Counted from the stretch's first letter, positions 34,036 to 43,357 are shown. The stretch is 64,000 nucleotides of DNA from Clostridiales bacterium (GCA_003525075.1 DQFO01000021.1:1-64000), one strand, 5' to 3'. Made by a program: numbers and translations. Notes: a model not told the origin generated them from the sequence alone.

Positions 34036-35100
34036 TTAATGTTCTATTTCTTCATCTTTATTTTGTTGATTCTTAGTTGCATTTTCTTGAGTTATTTCAT
34101 CTTGTCCTCTTGTTTGGACTGGAGTTTGTTCTATTTCATTTCCAACATACATTGTTTTTCTGTATTCCTCACATTTATCATAATTTTCTCTTTGAACTCT
34201 TTTTAAAAGAGGTTCTTCTGAGTCATAAGCTATTTGTGTTTCTCCTAATTCATTCAATCTTACATCAATATTTGAATCTTTTAATGCTTTAAAAATAAGA
34301 CCTACTGTTTTTAATGCTTTTCTTTCTTGTCTATTACTCTTATCTATTTGATCCACATTTACATATCTTTGTACTAATTCATCTATATTAAGTTTTTTGT
34401 CTGTTATTTGTATTGCCATATCATAAAAATCATGTTCATATTTTTTTCTTTCTTCAGGATTAAATTTTGCTAGAAAAGCTCTTTGAGCTGCTTTATATTC
34501 TCCAACCCCTAATCTTTCCCAAGCAAATGTACTTTTCTTTTTAAATTCTTTTCTAGTTATTTGGATATATCCTAGTTTTTCTAATGCTTCTAATGTTTTT
34601 ACATTATCACCATGTGTTACAGTACTAAAAACTTGTGGATATACATTATTTTCACCATTTAGGGCTGGTTTTGTTTGTATATCTTTATCTTCATACATTT
34701 GTTGAATATTTTTTAGGGATACCATCATACCTAACCCCATCATTGCTGCTTTTTCTTGAGGTCTTAACTCTTTTATTTTTTGTGCTTGTTTTAATTTTGT
34801 TGAGTCTTGTCCGATTTCTAACTCACCATTAATTTTTCTTCTAGTAACAAACATTGAATTTTTTTCTACACTTTTAAATATTATATTCTTTATTGCATTT
34901 GTTCCTGCTAATACATAGGCACTCGCTCCAACAACAGCTACTGGCCCACCTATTCCAATCGCTCCAACTCCAATGGCAGCAAGTCCAAAATTTCCTGCAA
35001 TCTTTCCTACTCTTTTTATTCCTTCTATATTTCTTTGTTTTTGTCTTTTTATAGCCATTTTCTTTTCAGGTATTATCATTGGTAACTCTTCTTTACTCAT
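34036..35100 (-). CDS. Unknown protein between queA and tgt
   Basis: A 354-residue protein not recognised. A basic N-terminus is followed by a Gly/Ala-rich hydrophobic stretch (about residues 35-66, FGLAAIGVGAIGIGGPVAVV) that may be one or two membrane helices, then a soluble part of about 250 residues with charged helices and a Gln/Glu-rich C-terminal tail. Spacing is 15 bp after queA and 16 bp before tgt, so it is co-transcribed with queuosine genes. A role in queuosine synthesis is not supported by any motif. Confidence 0.65.
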   Translation of the reverse strand: MSKEELPMIIPEKKMAIKRQKQRNIEGIKRVGKIAGNFGLAAIGVGAIGIGGPVAVVGASAYVLAGTNAIKNIIFKSVEKNSMFVTRRKINGELEIGQDSTKLKQAQKIKELRPQEKAAMMGLGMMVSLKNIQQMYEDKDIQTKPALNGENNVYPQVFSTVTHGDNVKTLEALEKLGYIQITRKEFKKKSTFAWERLGVGEYKAAQRAFLAKFNPEERKKYEHDFYDMAIQITDKKLNIDELVQRYVNVDQIDKSNRQERKALKTVGLIFKALKDSNIDVRLNELGETQIAYDSEEPLLKRVQRENYDKCEEYRKTMYVGNEIEQTPVQTRGQDEITQENATKNQQNKDEEIEH

Positions 35101-35115
35101 TCGTCTTTTCCCTTT

Positions 35116-36141
35116 CTATTTTATAAACATTGCATCTCCAAAGCTGAAGAATTTATATTCTTCTTTTACTGCTTCATTATATGCTTTTAATATATATTCT
35201 CTTCCAGCTAATGCTGATACCAACATTACTAATGTTGATTCTGGTAAATGGAAATTTGTTATTAATCCATCTATACATTTGAATTTATATCCTGGATATA
35301 TGAAAATATTTGTATCTCCTTCTGTTACATGTACCATTCCTGTTTCTTCATCTGCAATTGTTTCTAATACTCTACATGATGTTGTTCCAACTGCTATAAC
35401 TCTTCCACCATTTTTCTTTGTTTCATTTATTTTATCTACGTCTTCTTGTTTTATATAATAATGCTCTGTATGCATATCATGGTCTTCTATATTTTCTTCT
35501 TTTACTGGTCTAAATGTTCCTATTCCAACATGTAATGTTACATTTGCAATTTTTACACCTTTTTCTTCTATTTTCTTTAATAGTTCATCTGTAAAATGTA
35601 ATCCTGCTGTTGGTGCTGCAGCTGATCCTTCATATTTTGCATATACTGTTTGATATCTGTCATTTTCTTTTAGTTCTTCATGAATATATGGAGGTAATGG
35701 CATTAAACCAATTTTGTCTAATATTTCGTTAAATATTCCTTGATATGTAAATTTAACTTTTCTTGTTCCTCCTGGCATTGTGTCTAATACTTCTGCATTT
35801 AATAATCCATCTCCAAAGCTAACTTTTGCTCCTACATGTAATTTATTTCCTGGTCTTACTATACACTCCCAAATGTCTCCTTCTATTCTGTTTAATAATA
35901 GAAATTCAACATGTGCTCCTGTTTCTTTTTTTCCATATAAACGTGCTGGTAAAACTTTTGTATTATTTCTTACAAGACAATCTCCTGGTTGTAAATAATC
36001 TATAATATCTTTAAATACTTTGTGTTCTATTGTTTGTTTATTTCTATCTAATACCATTAATCTTGATTCGTCTCTTTTTTCTATTGGTACTTGTGCTATT
36101 AATCTTTCTGGTAATTCATAATTAAAGTCTGTTAATTTCAC
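35116..36141 (-). CDS. queA: S-adenosylmethionine:tRNA ribosyltransferase-isomerase
   Basis: A 341-residue enzyme that transfers and rearranges the ribose of SAM to make epoxyqueuosine from preQ1 in tRNA. Recognisable segments are DFNYELPERLIAQVPIEKRD at the N-terminus, RLMVLDR, GDCLVRNNTKVLPARLYG, SAAAPTAGLHFT, TLHVGIGTFRPV and NFHLPESTLVMLVSALAGRE. The start is GTG at 36141 with AAGGA upstream. First gene of an operon with the unknown gene, tgt, WG-repeat, DUF4321-like and membrane protein genes. Confidence 0.97.
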   Translation of the reverse strand: MKLTDFNYELPERLIAQVPIEKRDESRLMVLDRNKQTIEHKVFKDIIDYLQPGDCLVRNNTKVLPARLYGKKETGAHVEFLLLNRIEGDIWECIVRPGNKLHVGAKVSFGDGLLNAEVLDTMPGGTRKVKFTYQGIFNEILDKIGLMPLPPYIHEELKENDRYQTVYAKYEGSAAAPTAGLHFTDELLKKIEEKGVKIANVTLHVGIGTFRPVKEENIEDHDMHTEHYYIKQEDVDKINETKKNGGRVIAVGTTSCRVLETIADEETGMVHVTEGDTNIFIYPGYKFKCIDGLITNFHLPESTLVMLVSALAGREYILKAYNEAVKEEYKFFSFGDAMFIK

Positions 36142-36168
36142 TTTTTCATCTTCCTTTCATTCTTTTAT

Positions 36169-36197
36169 ATTGTACTATTTTTTGATTTTTTTTTCAA
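36169..36197 (-). promoter_or_regulatory. Promoter of the queA operon
   Basis: TTGAAA (36197-36192), a 17-bp spacer and TACAAT (36174-36169) on the minus strand. No preQ1 riboswitch is visible in the short leader. Confidence 0.7.
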
Positions 36198-36255
36198 GTA
36201 TTATCTGCAATTGATTTCAATATTTTTGATAATCTTTATATTTTATTTATCATGC

Positions 36256-36283
36256 AAAGAGCAGTGCAAATGCACTGCTCTTT
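36256..36283 (-). terminator. Terminator of the VirD4-like gene
   Basis: A perfect 13-bp stem AAAGAGCAGTGCA with its complement around two bases, 3 bp after the stop codon. The T tract is short. Confidence 0.7.
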
Positions 36284-36286
36284 TTA

Positions 36287-38602
36287 TTATTTCTTTCCTT
36301 TTTTCAAATTTACTACAACTGCATTTTCATTATCAAATTGAAAACCTGAATCTGTTGTATCAGTTTGAATTGGATCTATTTCGTTTCTGTCATCTATAAA
36401 ATTAATATGTTTTGGATCAAATTTTTCTTTATGTTTGCTATCATCTGAATCTTCTACAACTCCTGCTGTAAATCTAGCAAAATTATATGTTTTTATTGGT
36501 TGCTCTTCTTTATATTTAGCACCTATAAAATTTAATCTACCATCATTTATATTAAATCCTCCACCATCATTTTTTAATTTTATAGCAGCAACTTTAAATC
36601 CCATGGTTCCTAATTTATTTGCTGGCCAATATGTTTCCCAACCATATTCTGCTTTTTTCTTTGGCTCATATTGTAACTTGTTCATATCGATTTGAGCATC
36701 TAATTTCCAAGTTCTTCTCTTTCCAAATTCATTTTCCCACCATACTAGTTCTGTATTATCTGCATTTCCTAAGAAAATTTTATTTGCACAATTTGAAATA
36801 ATTGTTTCTCTATATTTCATATCTGGTGCATTTGCTTCTAATTGAGATAAGTTTTGGGCTGTTATTGTTGTTGCTACTTTATATTTTCTATATAATGTAA
36901 ATATTGCTTCTGTATCTTTACATATAAAGTCTGGAAATTCATCTATATATAAGAAATGTGGTATTCTACTGTTTTCATTTCCAGGTCTTCTTAACACTGC
37001 ATTTTGCATTGACAATAAGAAAAATAATCCAAATGCTTTATGGCTTACTCTTCCTAAATCTCCTCTACGAGTACATACAAATGTTACTTCTCCATTTGCT
37101 AATGCTTTGTCAAAATCTATATTATTATGTCTATTGCATAATATTGTTTTTACACCTGGTAATCTCAATAAATTATCAAGTTGTGATACAGCTAAATATA
37201 GATATTGTTCTGTAATTGCTTTGCCTGGTGCATTTTCATAAAAGTTTCTTTTAAAATATGTTATTTGATTTGAATACTTTTCAGCTAATTCTGGATCTTG
37301 GCACATTATTTCACACATTTTTTCTACTATACTATAATTTGTAAGCATTTTTAACATGTCTTCTAGATTTGGTAAATTTCCACCATTTAAACGAGGATAC
37401 ATTTCTTTTAACATAATTGCTAAATTTTCAACTGCTTGTATTATATATTCTTCTCTATATGTATCTTCAATTTCTGGATGTGCATTTACATACATTGCTT
37501 TTAACGCTGCAGAAATTGTTATTGCTATTTTATTTGGGTCATCATATATAAATGGGTTTAATCCTATAGAGCCTCTGTTAGCTGGATCAATAATATTATA
37601 TTTTATATGGAAATTTTTACATACATTTATCATTTTTTCTGTTGATTCATAATCTGGTGATAATGTTGTAATTCCTAAATTTCTATATGAATAACTGCTT
37701 CCTAATGATGCTAAGATCATTTTATTCATATATGATTTATATACTGATTCTTTTCCATCTACTGGTGTTATCATATTTAATGAAAAGTTTTGATTTAAAT
37801 ATTCATTATCATATGGTTTATTTAATACTGCAATTCCTGTTTTTAATGCTGTATATCCCATTTCTTTTGCTGTAGCTATATAAAATGATTTCTTCTCTAT
37901 GTCTTTTGCAACAAATGGTTCAATTATTAAAGATGTTTTTCCTGTTCCTGAGCCTCCAACTACTAATAATGATTGATACCTTGCTTTTTCAACAAATTGT
38001 ACTTTTTTTCCTGTTTCAAAATCATTGCAAACACATAAATCACATGTAAATGGTCCATGTCCTTGTTTCGTATCTTTTAAACTTATTCCTTTATAATCCC
38101 AAATAGATCTAGTCCAATCTTTACTGTCTCCTACTCCTAAACGAATAAATTTAAATACACTATAAAATGTTACTAATGGTAAATATATTGCTAATGATGT
38201 TAATGCTGGTTTTATTAATTCTGAATAATCTGTTACTAATTCTGTATATCCTGGTAATGATATTAAAAGTAACCATGCGCCTCTGTTAATCCATTGTACA
38301 AACATTGATAATGCTATAACATATAGTCCTACAACATATGTGTAAAATAGTGTTACTTTTGTGTTCTTAGATGATGCGAATTCAGAAGAACCAGAAAATA
38401 GAAATGCAAATACAGGACATGCTAAAGCAAATGTATACATAAATGGTCCCCAATATGATACAGATACTCCAGTAAATATCATAAGTAGCATTTCTACTAT
38501 TCTATCTATTGCTAAATAAAATGAAATTAATGTTAATACATATGTAACAAATGTATTTCTGCTTGTATTTAATTTTTTCAAAAATTTATCTATTAATTTC
38601 AT
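36287..38602 (-). CDS. Orphan VirD4/TraG-type coupling ATPase
   Basis: A 771-residue protein with about five membrane helices in the first 155 residues and a cytoplasmic FtsK/HerA-class ATPase. Walker A is GGSGTGKTS (216-224), and Walker B is FLYIDEFPDF near 555. TITAQNLSQLEANAPD is the glutamine-bearing motif of TraG/TraD coupling proteins. An unusual cysteine cluster CDLCVC lies at 187-192, before the ATPase. Coupling proteins recruit DNA or protein substrates to type IV secretion channels, but no relaxase, VirB4 or other conjugation gene is in the window. It has its own promoter and terminator and housekeeping neighbours. Confidence 0.85.
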   Translation of the reverse strand: MKLIDKFLKKLNTSRNTFVTYVLTLISFYLAIDRIVEMLLMIFTGVSVSYWGPFMYTFALACPVFAFLFSGSSEFASSKNTKVTLFYTYVVGLYVIALSMFVQWINRGAWLLLISLPGYTELVTDYSELIKPALTSLAIYLPLVTFYSVFKFIRLGVGDSKDWTRSIWDYKGISLKDTKQGHGPFTCDLCVCNDFETGKKVQFVEKARYQSLLVVGGSGTGKTSLIIEPFVAKDIEKKSFYIATAKEMGYTALKTGIAVLNKPYDNEYLNQNFSLNMITPVDGKESVYKSYMNKMILASLGSSYSYRNLGITTLSPDYESTEKMINVCKNFHIKYNIIDPANRGSIGLNPFIYDDPNKIAITISAALKAMYVNAHPEIEDTYREEYIIQAVENLAIMLKEMYPRLNGGNLPNLEDMLKMLTNYSIVEKMCEIMCQDPELAEKYSNQITYFKRNFYENAPGKAITEQYLYLAVSQLDNLLRLPGVKTILCNRHNNIDFDKALANGEVTFVCTRRGDLGRVSHKAFGLFFLLSMQNAVLRRPGNENSRIPHFLYIDEFPDFICKDTEAIFTLYRKYKVATTITAQNLSQLEANAPDMKYRETIISNCANKIFLGNADNTELVWWENEFGKRRTWKLDAQIDMNKLQYEPKKKAEYGWETYWPANKLGTMGFKVAAIKLKNDGGGFNINDGRLNFIGAKYKEEQPIKTYNFARFTAGVVEDSDDSKHKEKFDPKHINFIDDRNEIDPIQTDTTDSGFQFDNENAVVVNLKKGKK

Positions 38603-38644
38603 GTTTGTTTCCTTTCATTTTCAATTTTATTCTCACATACTTAT

Positions 38645-38673
38645 ATTATCCTACAAAAAGCTTAAAATTTCAA
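38645..38673 (-). promoter_or_regulatory. Promoter of the VirD4-like gene
   Basis: TTGAAA (38673-38668), a 17-bp spacer and GATAAT (38650-38645) on the minus strand. Confidence 0.65.
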
Positions 38674-38687
38674 GTAATTTTTCCAAT

Positions 38688-39539
38688 TTAAATGATAATT
38701 TCTAAAATAAGTCCTGATATTACACCTATTGCATATAATAGTCCTATAATTTTTAGATTTTCTTTTTTATTCTCATTTGTTTTGAATAATACTAATAATC
38801 CTACACCTGCATTTACACATAATCCTGAAATTAATATTGGCATTGATATAACATTTTCTACAAATAATTCTGTTAATACTACTGATGATGCACAATTTGG
38901 AATTAACCCTATAATTCCTGCTACAATAGGTCCTAATATTATATTTTTGCTAACTATATTTGCAAGGTTTTCTTGGCCAATTATTTCTATTATTCCATTT
39001 ATTACAAGTGTTATAATAAATATAAATAAGAATATATTTAATGTATGTTTTAATGCTGATAATGCTATATTTTTTTCACAATGACAATGTTCGTGTTCAC
39101 ATATTTCTTCTATTTTTGTTTCTTCTTTTTCTTTGTGCAATTTTCTTGCTACAAAGTCTATTATAAATCCTGCTAATACTCCTATTACTAATTTTATTCC
39201 TAAGATTGTTAATATTGTTGATGCTGGCATTGTTTCTGAAATTAATATTGGCAACATTTCATCAGATGTTGTTAAATATACTGAAATAAGTGTTCCAAGT
39301 GTTATTACTCTTGCTGAATATAAATTTGTTGCAGATACAGAAAATCCACATTGTGGTACTATTCCTACAATTCCTCCTAATAATGGTCCAAATTTTCCTG
39401 ATTTTTGTATAACTTGTTTTACTTTATTACTTGTTTTATGTTCTATATATTCCATTATTAGATATGTTATAAATAAAAATGGTAATAATTTTATACTATC
39501 TATTGCTGTTTCTTTTAATACTTCTAATATTTCTTGCAT
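38688..39539 (-). CDS. ArsP_2-like heavy-metal or manganese exporter
   Basis: A 283-residue permease with eight to ten membrane helices in two homologous halves. Each half carries a Pro-x-Cys motif (GIVPQCGFSVSAT and LIPNCASSVVLTE), and a cytosolic loop between the halves is rich in His and Cys (CEHEHCHCEK). The arrangement fits the putative 10-TM metal exporter family (ArsP_2, sometimes annotated as manganese or arsenic efflux). Substrate not determined. It follows the obg terminator and appears to be transcribed alone. Confidence 0.75.
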   Translation of the reverse strand: MQEILEVLKETAIDSIKLLPFLFITYLIMEYIEHKTSNKVKQVIQKSGKFGPLLGGIVGIVPQCGFSVSATNLYSARVITLGTLISVYLTTSDEMLPILISETMPASTILTILGIKLVIGVLAGFIIDFVARKLHKEKEETKIEEICEHEHCHCEKNIALSALKHTLNIFLFIFIITLVINGIIEIIGQENLANIVSKNIILGPIVAGIIGLIPNCASSVVLTELFVENVISMPILISGLCVNAGVGLLVLFKTNENKKENLKIIGLLYAIGVISGLILEIII

Positions 39540-39594
39540 GGTTCTTTCCTCTCTTTATTAAAAATCATACTTATATATTTTACATTAAATTAAG

Positions 39595-39622
39595 AAAAAT
39601 AGCAAGATTTTCTTGCTATTTT
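39595..39622 (-). terminator. Terminator of trpS-obg
   Basis: A 12-bp stem AAAATAGCAAGA with its complement, a 3-base loop and a T run on the minus strand. Confidence 0.8.
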
Positions 39623-39629
39623 ATGTTCT

Positions 39630-40901
39630 TTATTGATACCACTCAAAAGTCCAATTAAGCATTTTAACATAATCACCTTCACAAATGCCTTGTCTTTTTA
39701 GTTCATCTTCAATTCCTAATTCTTTTAGTTTCTTTTGGAAATAATACATTGACTCATTATCATCTATATTTATTCTTCCCATTAATCTATTTACAGCTTT
39801 TCCTTCAACAACAAATGTATCTCCATCTTTTCTTACTGTAAATTCTTCTTTGTCATCATCTAAAGTATATATAACTTTATCTTCTTCAACTATTTCTTCC
39901 TTTGGTAATGTTTTTAATACTTCAGATACTCTGTTTAATAATTCAGATATTCCTTCACCTGTTACTCCTGAAATTTTGAATAATTCTAATTTTTCTTTTT
40001 TGGCTAATTCTTCAAGTTCTTTTAGTCTTTCATCATCTTGCATTACATCAATTTTATTTGCTACAAGTATTTGTTTTCTTGTTGCTAATTTTTCACTGTA
40101 TTTTTTTAGTTCTTCATTTATTGTATGATAGTCTTCTACAGGATCTCTTCCTTCACTTCCAGATACATCTATTACATGTAATAATAATCTTGTTCTTTCT
40201 ACATGACGTAAGAATTGTATTCCAAGTCCTACACCTTCACTTGCACCTTCTATAATTCCAGGTATATCTGCAATTACAAAACTGTCTCCACTTGCTGTTT
40301 TTACAACCCCTAAATTTGGTTCTATTGTTGTAAAATGATAATTTGCAATCTTAGGCTTTGCATCTGTTACTCTTGATAAAAATGTTGATTTTCCTACATT
40401 CGGAAATCCTAATAATCCAACATCTGCAAGTAGTTTTAATTCTAATATTACTTCTTTTTCTTCTCCTTCTTCACCAGCTTGTGCAAATCTTGGAACTTGC
40501 CTTGTTGCTGTTGCAAAATGTGAATTTCCTTTTCCACCTCTTCCACCTTTTAGTACAAGTTCTTCTTGTCCTTCTTTTGAAAGGTCTGCAACAACTTTTC
40601 CTGTTTCTGCATCTTTTATAATTGTTCCTATTGGAACATCTATATATAAGTCTTCTCCTGCTTTTCCATATCTGTTTGATCCACTTCCATTTTCACCATT
40701 TTGTGCTTTGAATTTTTTAGTAAATCTAAAATCTATTAGTGTATTTGCATTAGGATCTACTCTGAAATAGATGTTTCCACCTCTTCCGCCATCTCCTCCA
40801 TCAGGTCCTCCTGCTGCTACATATTTTTCTCTTCTAAATGTAATGGCTCCATCTCCACCATTACCTGATTTTATTATTATTTTTGTATAATCTGTAAACA
40901 A
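39630..40901 (-). CDS. obg: GTPase Obg/CgtA
   Basis: A 423-residue ribosome-assembly and stress GTPase; in sporulating Bacillus, Obg also supports the sporulation phosphorelay. Domains in order: glycine-rich Obg fold (1-155, KSGNGGDGAITFRREKY onward), a G domain with GFPNVGKSTFL, DIPGIIEGAS and NKID, and a C-terminal OCT domain. An ATG at 40910 overlaps the GGAG ribosome site, whereas a TTG at 40901 has proper spacing and yields MFTDYTKI, matching the usual MFVD start. I prefer the TTG; the alternative adds three residues. It follows trpS by 16 bp. Confidence 0.95.
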   Translation of the reverse strand: MFTDYTKIIIKSGNGGDGAITFRREKYVAAGGPDGGDGGRGGNIYFRVDPNANTLIDFRFTKKFKAQNGENGSGSNRYGKAGEDLYIDVPIGTIIKDAETGKVVADLSKEGQEELVLKGGRGGKGNSHFATATRQVPRFAQAGEEGEEKEVILELKLLADVGLLGFPNVGKSTFLSRVTDAKPKIANYHFTTIEPNLGVVKTASGDSFVIADIPGIIEGASEGVGLGIQFLRHVERTRLLLHVIDVSGSEGRDPVEDYHTINEELKKYSEKLATRKQILVANKIDVMQDDERLKELEELAKKEKLELFKISGVTGEGISELLNRVSEVLKTLPKEEIVEEDKVIYTLDDDKEEFTVRKDGDTFVVEGKAVNRLMGRINIDDNESMYYFQKKLKELGIEDELKRQGICEGDYVKMLNWTFEWYQ

Positions 40902-40917
40902 TTTTTTCATCTCCTAT

Positions 40918-41931
40918 CTAATTTTGAAAATAATCAAGTTTCATTGCTTTTTTTACTTTTTTCATTGTTTCTTTTGCTGTTTCTCTTGCCTTTTCTGTTC
41001 CATTTATTAATATTTCATCAACTATTTCAGGGTGTTGTTCATAATATTTTCTTTTTTCTCTCATTGGTTCTAATGTGTTATTTATATTTTGTGCTAATTG
41101 CTTTTTACAAGCTACACAACCTCTTTTTCCAGCTCTACATTCTTCACAAACATTTCTACACTCTTCTTCAGAACTAAATAATTTATGATAATATGAAACC
41201 ATACATATATCTGGATTTCCTTTATCATCTTTTTTAATTCTATTTGGATCTGTTACTGCACTCATTACTTTTCTATTTACATCTTCAACTGTGTCTGATA
41301 AATAAATGGCATTTCCTAATGATTTTCCCATTTTTTCGTTTCCATCAAGACCTTTTATTCTTTTTTCTTTTGATAATACTGCTTCTGGTTCTTTTAATAC
41401 ATCTCCATATATACTGTTGAATTTTCTTACAATTTCTCTACATTGTTCTATTAATGGTAATTGATCTTCTCCTACTGGAATGATAGTTCCGTCCATTACA
41501 GTTATATCTGCTGCTTGACTTACTGGATATCCTAAAAATCCATATGTTACACTTTCACCAAACAAATCTCTTTTTTGTGCAATCTCTGTTTTTACTGTTG
41601 GATTTCTTTCAAGTCTTGCAATTGTAACTAAGTTTGAATAAAAGACTGTTAATTCTGCTGTTTCAGGTATCATTGATTGTATATATATTGTTGTTTTTTC
41701 AGGGTCTATTCCTACTGATAAATAATCCATTAAGACTTCTCTTACATTTTTTCTTACTTTTTCTGGATTGTTAAAATTATCTGTTAATGCTTGAACATCA
41801 GCAATTAATATGTATTGATCATATTCTCCACTTTCTTGTAATTTTACTCTATTTTTTAATGATCCAAAATAATGTCCTATATGTAATCTTCCTGTTGGTC
41901 TGTCTCCTGTTACAATTCTTTTTTTATCCAT
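40918..41931 (-). CDS. trpS: Tryptophanyl-tRNA synthetase
   Basis: A 337-residue class I synthetase that charges tRNA-Trp. TGDRPTGRLHIGHYFGSL carries the HIGH motif (17-20), and KMGKS near 200 is the second signature. MDGTIIPVGEDQLP is typical of bacterial TrpRS. A cysteine cluster (CRNVCEEC, then CVAC) suggests a bound metal or iron-sulfur centre as in some TrpRS lineages. First gene of the trpS-obg operon, with a structured leader of about 125 nt. Confidence 0.96.
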   Translation of the reverse strand: MDKKRIVTGDRPTGRLHIGHYFGSLKNRVKLQESGEYDQYILIADVQALTDNFNNPEKVRKNVREVLMDYLSVGIDPEKTTIYIQSMIPETAELTVFYSNLVTIARLERNPTVKTEIAQKRDLFGESVTYGFLGYPVSQAADITVMDGTIIPVGEDQLPLIEQCREIVRKFNSIYGDVLKEPEAVLSKEKRIKGLDGNEKMGKSLGNAIYLSDTVEDVNRKVMSAVTDPNRIKKDDKGNPDICMVSYYHKLFSSEEECRNVCEECRAGKRGCVACKKQLAQNINNTLEPMREKRKYYEQHPEIVDEILINGTEKARETAKETMKKVKKAMKLDYFQN

Positions 41932-41952
41932 CTATTATCATTCCTTTCATTA

Positions 41953-42038
41953 AAGTTACTAGCCTTAATACATTTTTATATACTAGGAATCTTTAATAAC
42001 TTTCCTAGTATATAAATTTAACTAGTAACTTCTATCAA
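41953..42038 (-). promoter_or_regulatory. Structured leader of trpS
   Basis: An inner perfect 14-bp stem TTATATACTAGGAA with its complement is enclosed by an outer stem AAGTTACTAG with CTAGTAACTT. No T-box core (AGGGTGGNACC) and no T tract follow. The element lies between the promoter and the trpS ribosome site. Confidence 0.55.
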
Positions 42039-42062
42039 TTATTTTTCAACTTTTACCACATA

Positions 42063-42091
42063 ATTTTATTACAAAACCTGCTTAATGTCAA
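42063..42091 (-). promoter_or_regulatory. Promoter of trpS-obg
   Basis: Consensus TTGACA (42091-42086), a 17-bp spacer and TAAAAT (42068-42063). The -35 overlaps the spoIVB stop codon. Confidence 0.75.
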
Positions 42092-43296
42092 TATTTAAGC
42101 ATTAAATCGCCAAAAACAGCATACCCTACAGTAGGATTATTTACCAATACATGTGTTATTGCTCCAACAAATTTTCCATTTTGTATTATCGGAGTTCCAC
42201 TCATTCCTTGTATAATTCCACCTGTTTTTTCTAATAAATTTTCATCTGTTATATTTATAAGCATACTTTTATTATCATAATTATTGTTTTGATATATTTT
42301 GGTTATTTCTAATTTATATTCTTTTATCTCTCCATCGATACTACTTAAACAAGTCGCTTCTCCTAGTTTTATTTCGTTTCTTGATGCTACTTTCATCTTT
42401 TTATTAAAGTCTAATTGTATGTTTTCAGTATTTTTTATTACTCCAAATATTCCAAACTTTGTATTATTATAAATACTTCCAATTAATGTTTTACTATTTA
42501 TTGCTCCTTCTACTCTTCCTGGTTCATCTTTTTGACCTTTTACTATTGATAATATTCTTGCTGTATCAATTTCACCTGATGATGTAGTCAAAACTTCTCC
42601 AGTATCTATATCTGTTATTGCATGGCCTAATGCTGAAAAACATTTAGTGTCTTCATTATAAAATGTTACTGTTCCAACCCCTGCAGCACTATCTCTAACC
42701 CATAATCCTAGTTTATATTTACCATCTTTATTTTTTACAGACTTTATTTTACATGTTTTTGTTTCTTCTTTATGATTAAATGTTAATTCAATTTCATTTC
42801 CTAATGATTTATTTATTTCTTCTGTTAAATTCTCTGTTGAAGCAATTTCTGTACCATTAACATATGTTATACAATCTCCTTCTTGTATTCCTGTATCTTG
42901 ATATGGTTTATATATATTACCATCTTCACCTTCAATTGAGGCCATTCCTACTACCATAACACCATTTGTATATAATTTAATTCCAACAATTTCTCCAACT
43001 GGTATTACATCAACATCTTCTATAACATTGACATTTATCGTTTTTAATCTTATTTTATCAAATAAACTTACTTCTAGTTTTTCTTCTCCTATTTCATTAA
43101 ATGTACTTGAATATAATGTTGATGATGTTTCTATTGATTCGTCTTCATTTGATATTTTAATTCCCCATAATGTTGGAATATTTATTTCTTCTCCTTGAAA
43201 AATTTCTATTGTTTGTGGAATATTATCAATAGAAACTACATATATAAATATAAAAAATAATACAAATAATAGAAATACTCTTTTTAAATGTTTCAT
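42088..43296 (-). CDS. spoIVB: SpoIVB serine peptidase (sporulation)
   Basis: A 402-residue secreted peptidase of family S55. In Bacillus it is made in the forespore and cuts SpoIVFA, releasing pro-sigma-K processing in the mother cell. It has an N-terminal anchor (about 6-24), a PDZ domain (about 100-190), and a peptidase domain with the His in SALGHAITD and the Ser in GGIIQGMSGTPIIQ followed by GAITHVLVNNPTVGYAVFG. The ATG at 43296 with GAGG upstream is preferred to the GTG four codons earlier. A sigma-G-like promoter is visible upstream. Its presence implies an endospore former. Confidence 0.95.
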   Translation of the reverse strand: MKHLKRVFLLFVLFFIFIYVVSIDNIPQTIEIFQGEEINIPTLWGIKISNEDESIETSSTLYSSTFNEIGEEKLEVSLFDKIRLKTINVNVIEDVDVIPVGEIVGIKLYTNGVMVVGMASIEGEDGNIYKPYQDTGIQEGDCITYVNGTEIASTENLTEEINKSLGNEIELTFNHKEETKTCKIKSVKNKDGKYKLGLWVRDSAAGVGTVTFYNEDTKCFSALGHAITDIDTGEVLTTSSGEIDTARILSIVKGQKDEPGRVEGAINSKTLIGSIYNNTKFGIFGVIKNTENIQLDFNKKMKVASRNEIKLGEATCLSSIDGEIKEYKLEITKIYQNNNYDNKSMLINITDENLLEKTGGIIQGMSGTPIIQNGKFVGAITHVLVNNPTVGYAVFGDLMLKY

Positions 43297-43327
43297 TTTC
43301 TTCCTCACATTCTTAAAAAGTTTTTTT

Positions 43328-43357
43328 TATTATTTGTATTATATATTTTTTTATTCA
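43328..43357 (-). promoter_or_regulatory. Sigma-F/G-like promoter of spoIVB
   Basis: TGAATA (43357-43352), a 17-bp spacer and AATAATA (43334-43328), close to the forespore consensus TGnATA/CATnnTA. The -35 covers the stop codon of the upstream gene. Confidence 0.5.

Noticed and set aside
36142..36255. preQ1 riboswitch upstream of queA
   Set aside because: The predicted leader between promoter and start codon is too short and no matching aptamer is visible.
36287..39539. An integrated conjugative element around the VirD4-like gene
   Set aside because: No integrase, relaxase, other transfer genes or attachment-site repeats; both flanks are conserved housekeeping genes.
42053..42061. A Met-Trp-stop mini-ORF just upstream of trpS, suggesting a leader peptide for tryptophan attenuation
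   Set aside because: The ATG lies between the -10 box and the predicted start site near 42056, so it would not be in the transcript; no ribosome site precedes it.
41932..42091. T-box riboswitch in front of trpS
   Set aside because: The conserved T-box core and specifier-loop elements are not visible; the stems are simple perfect repeats.
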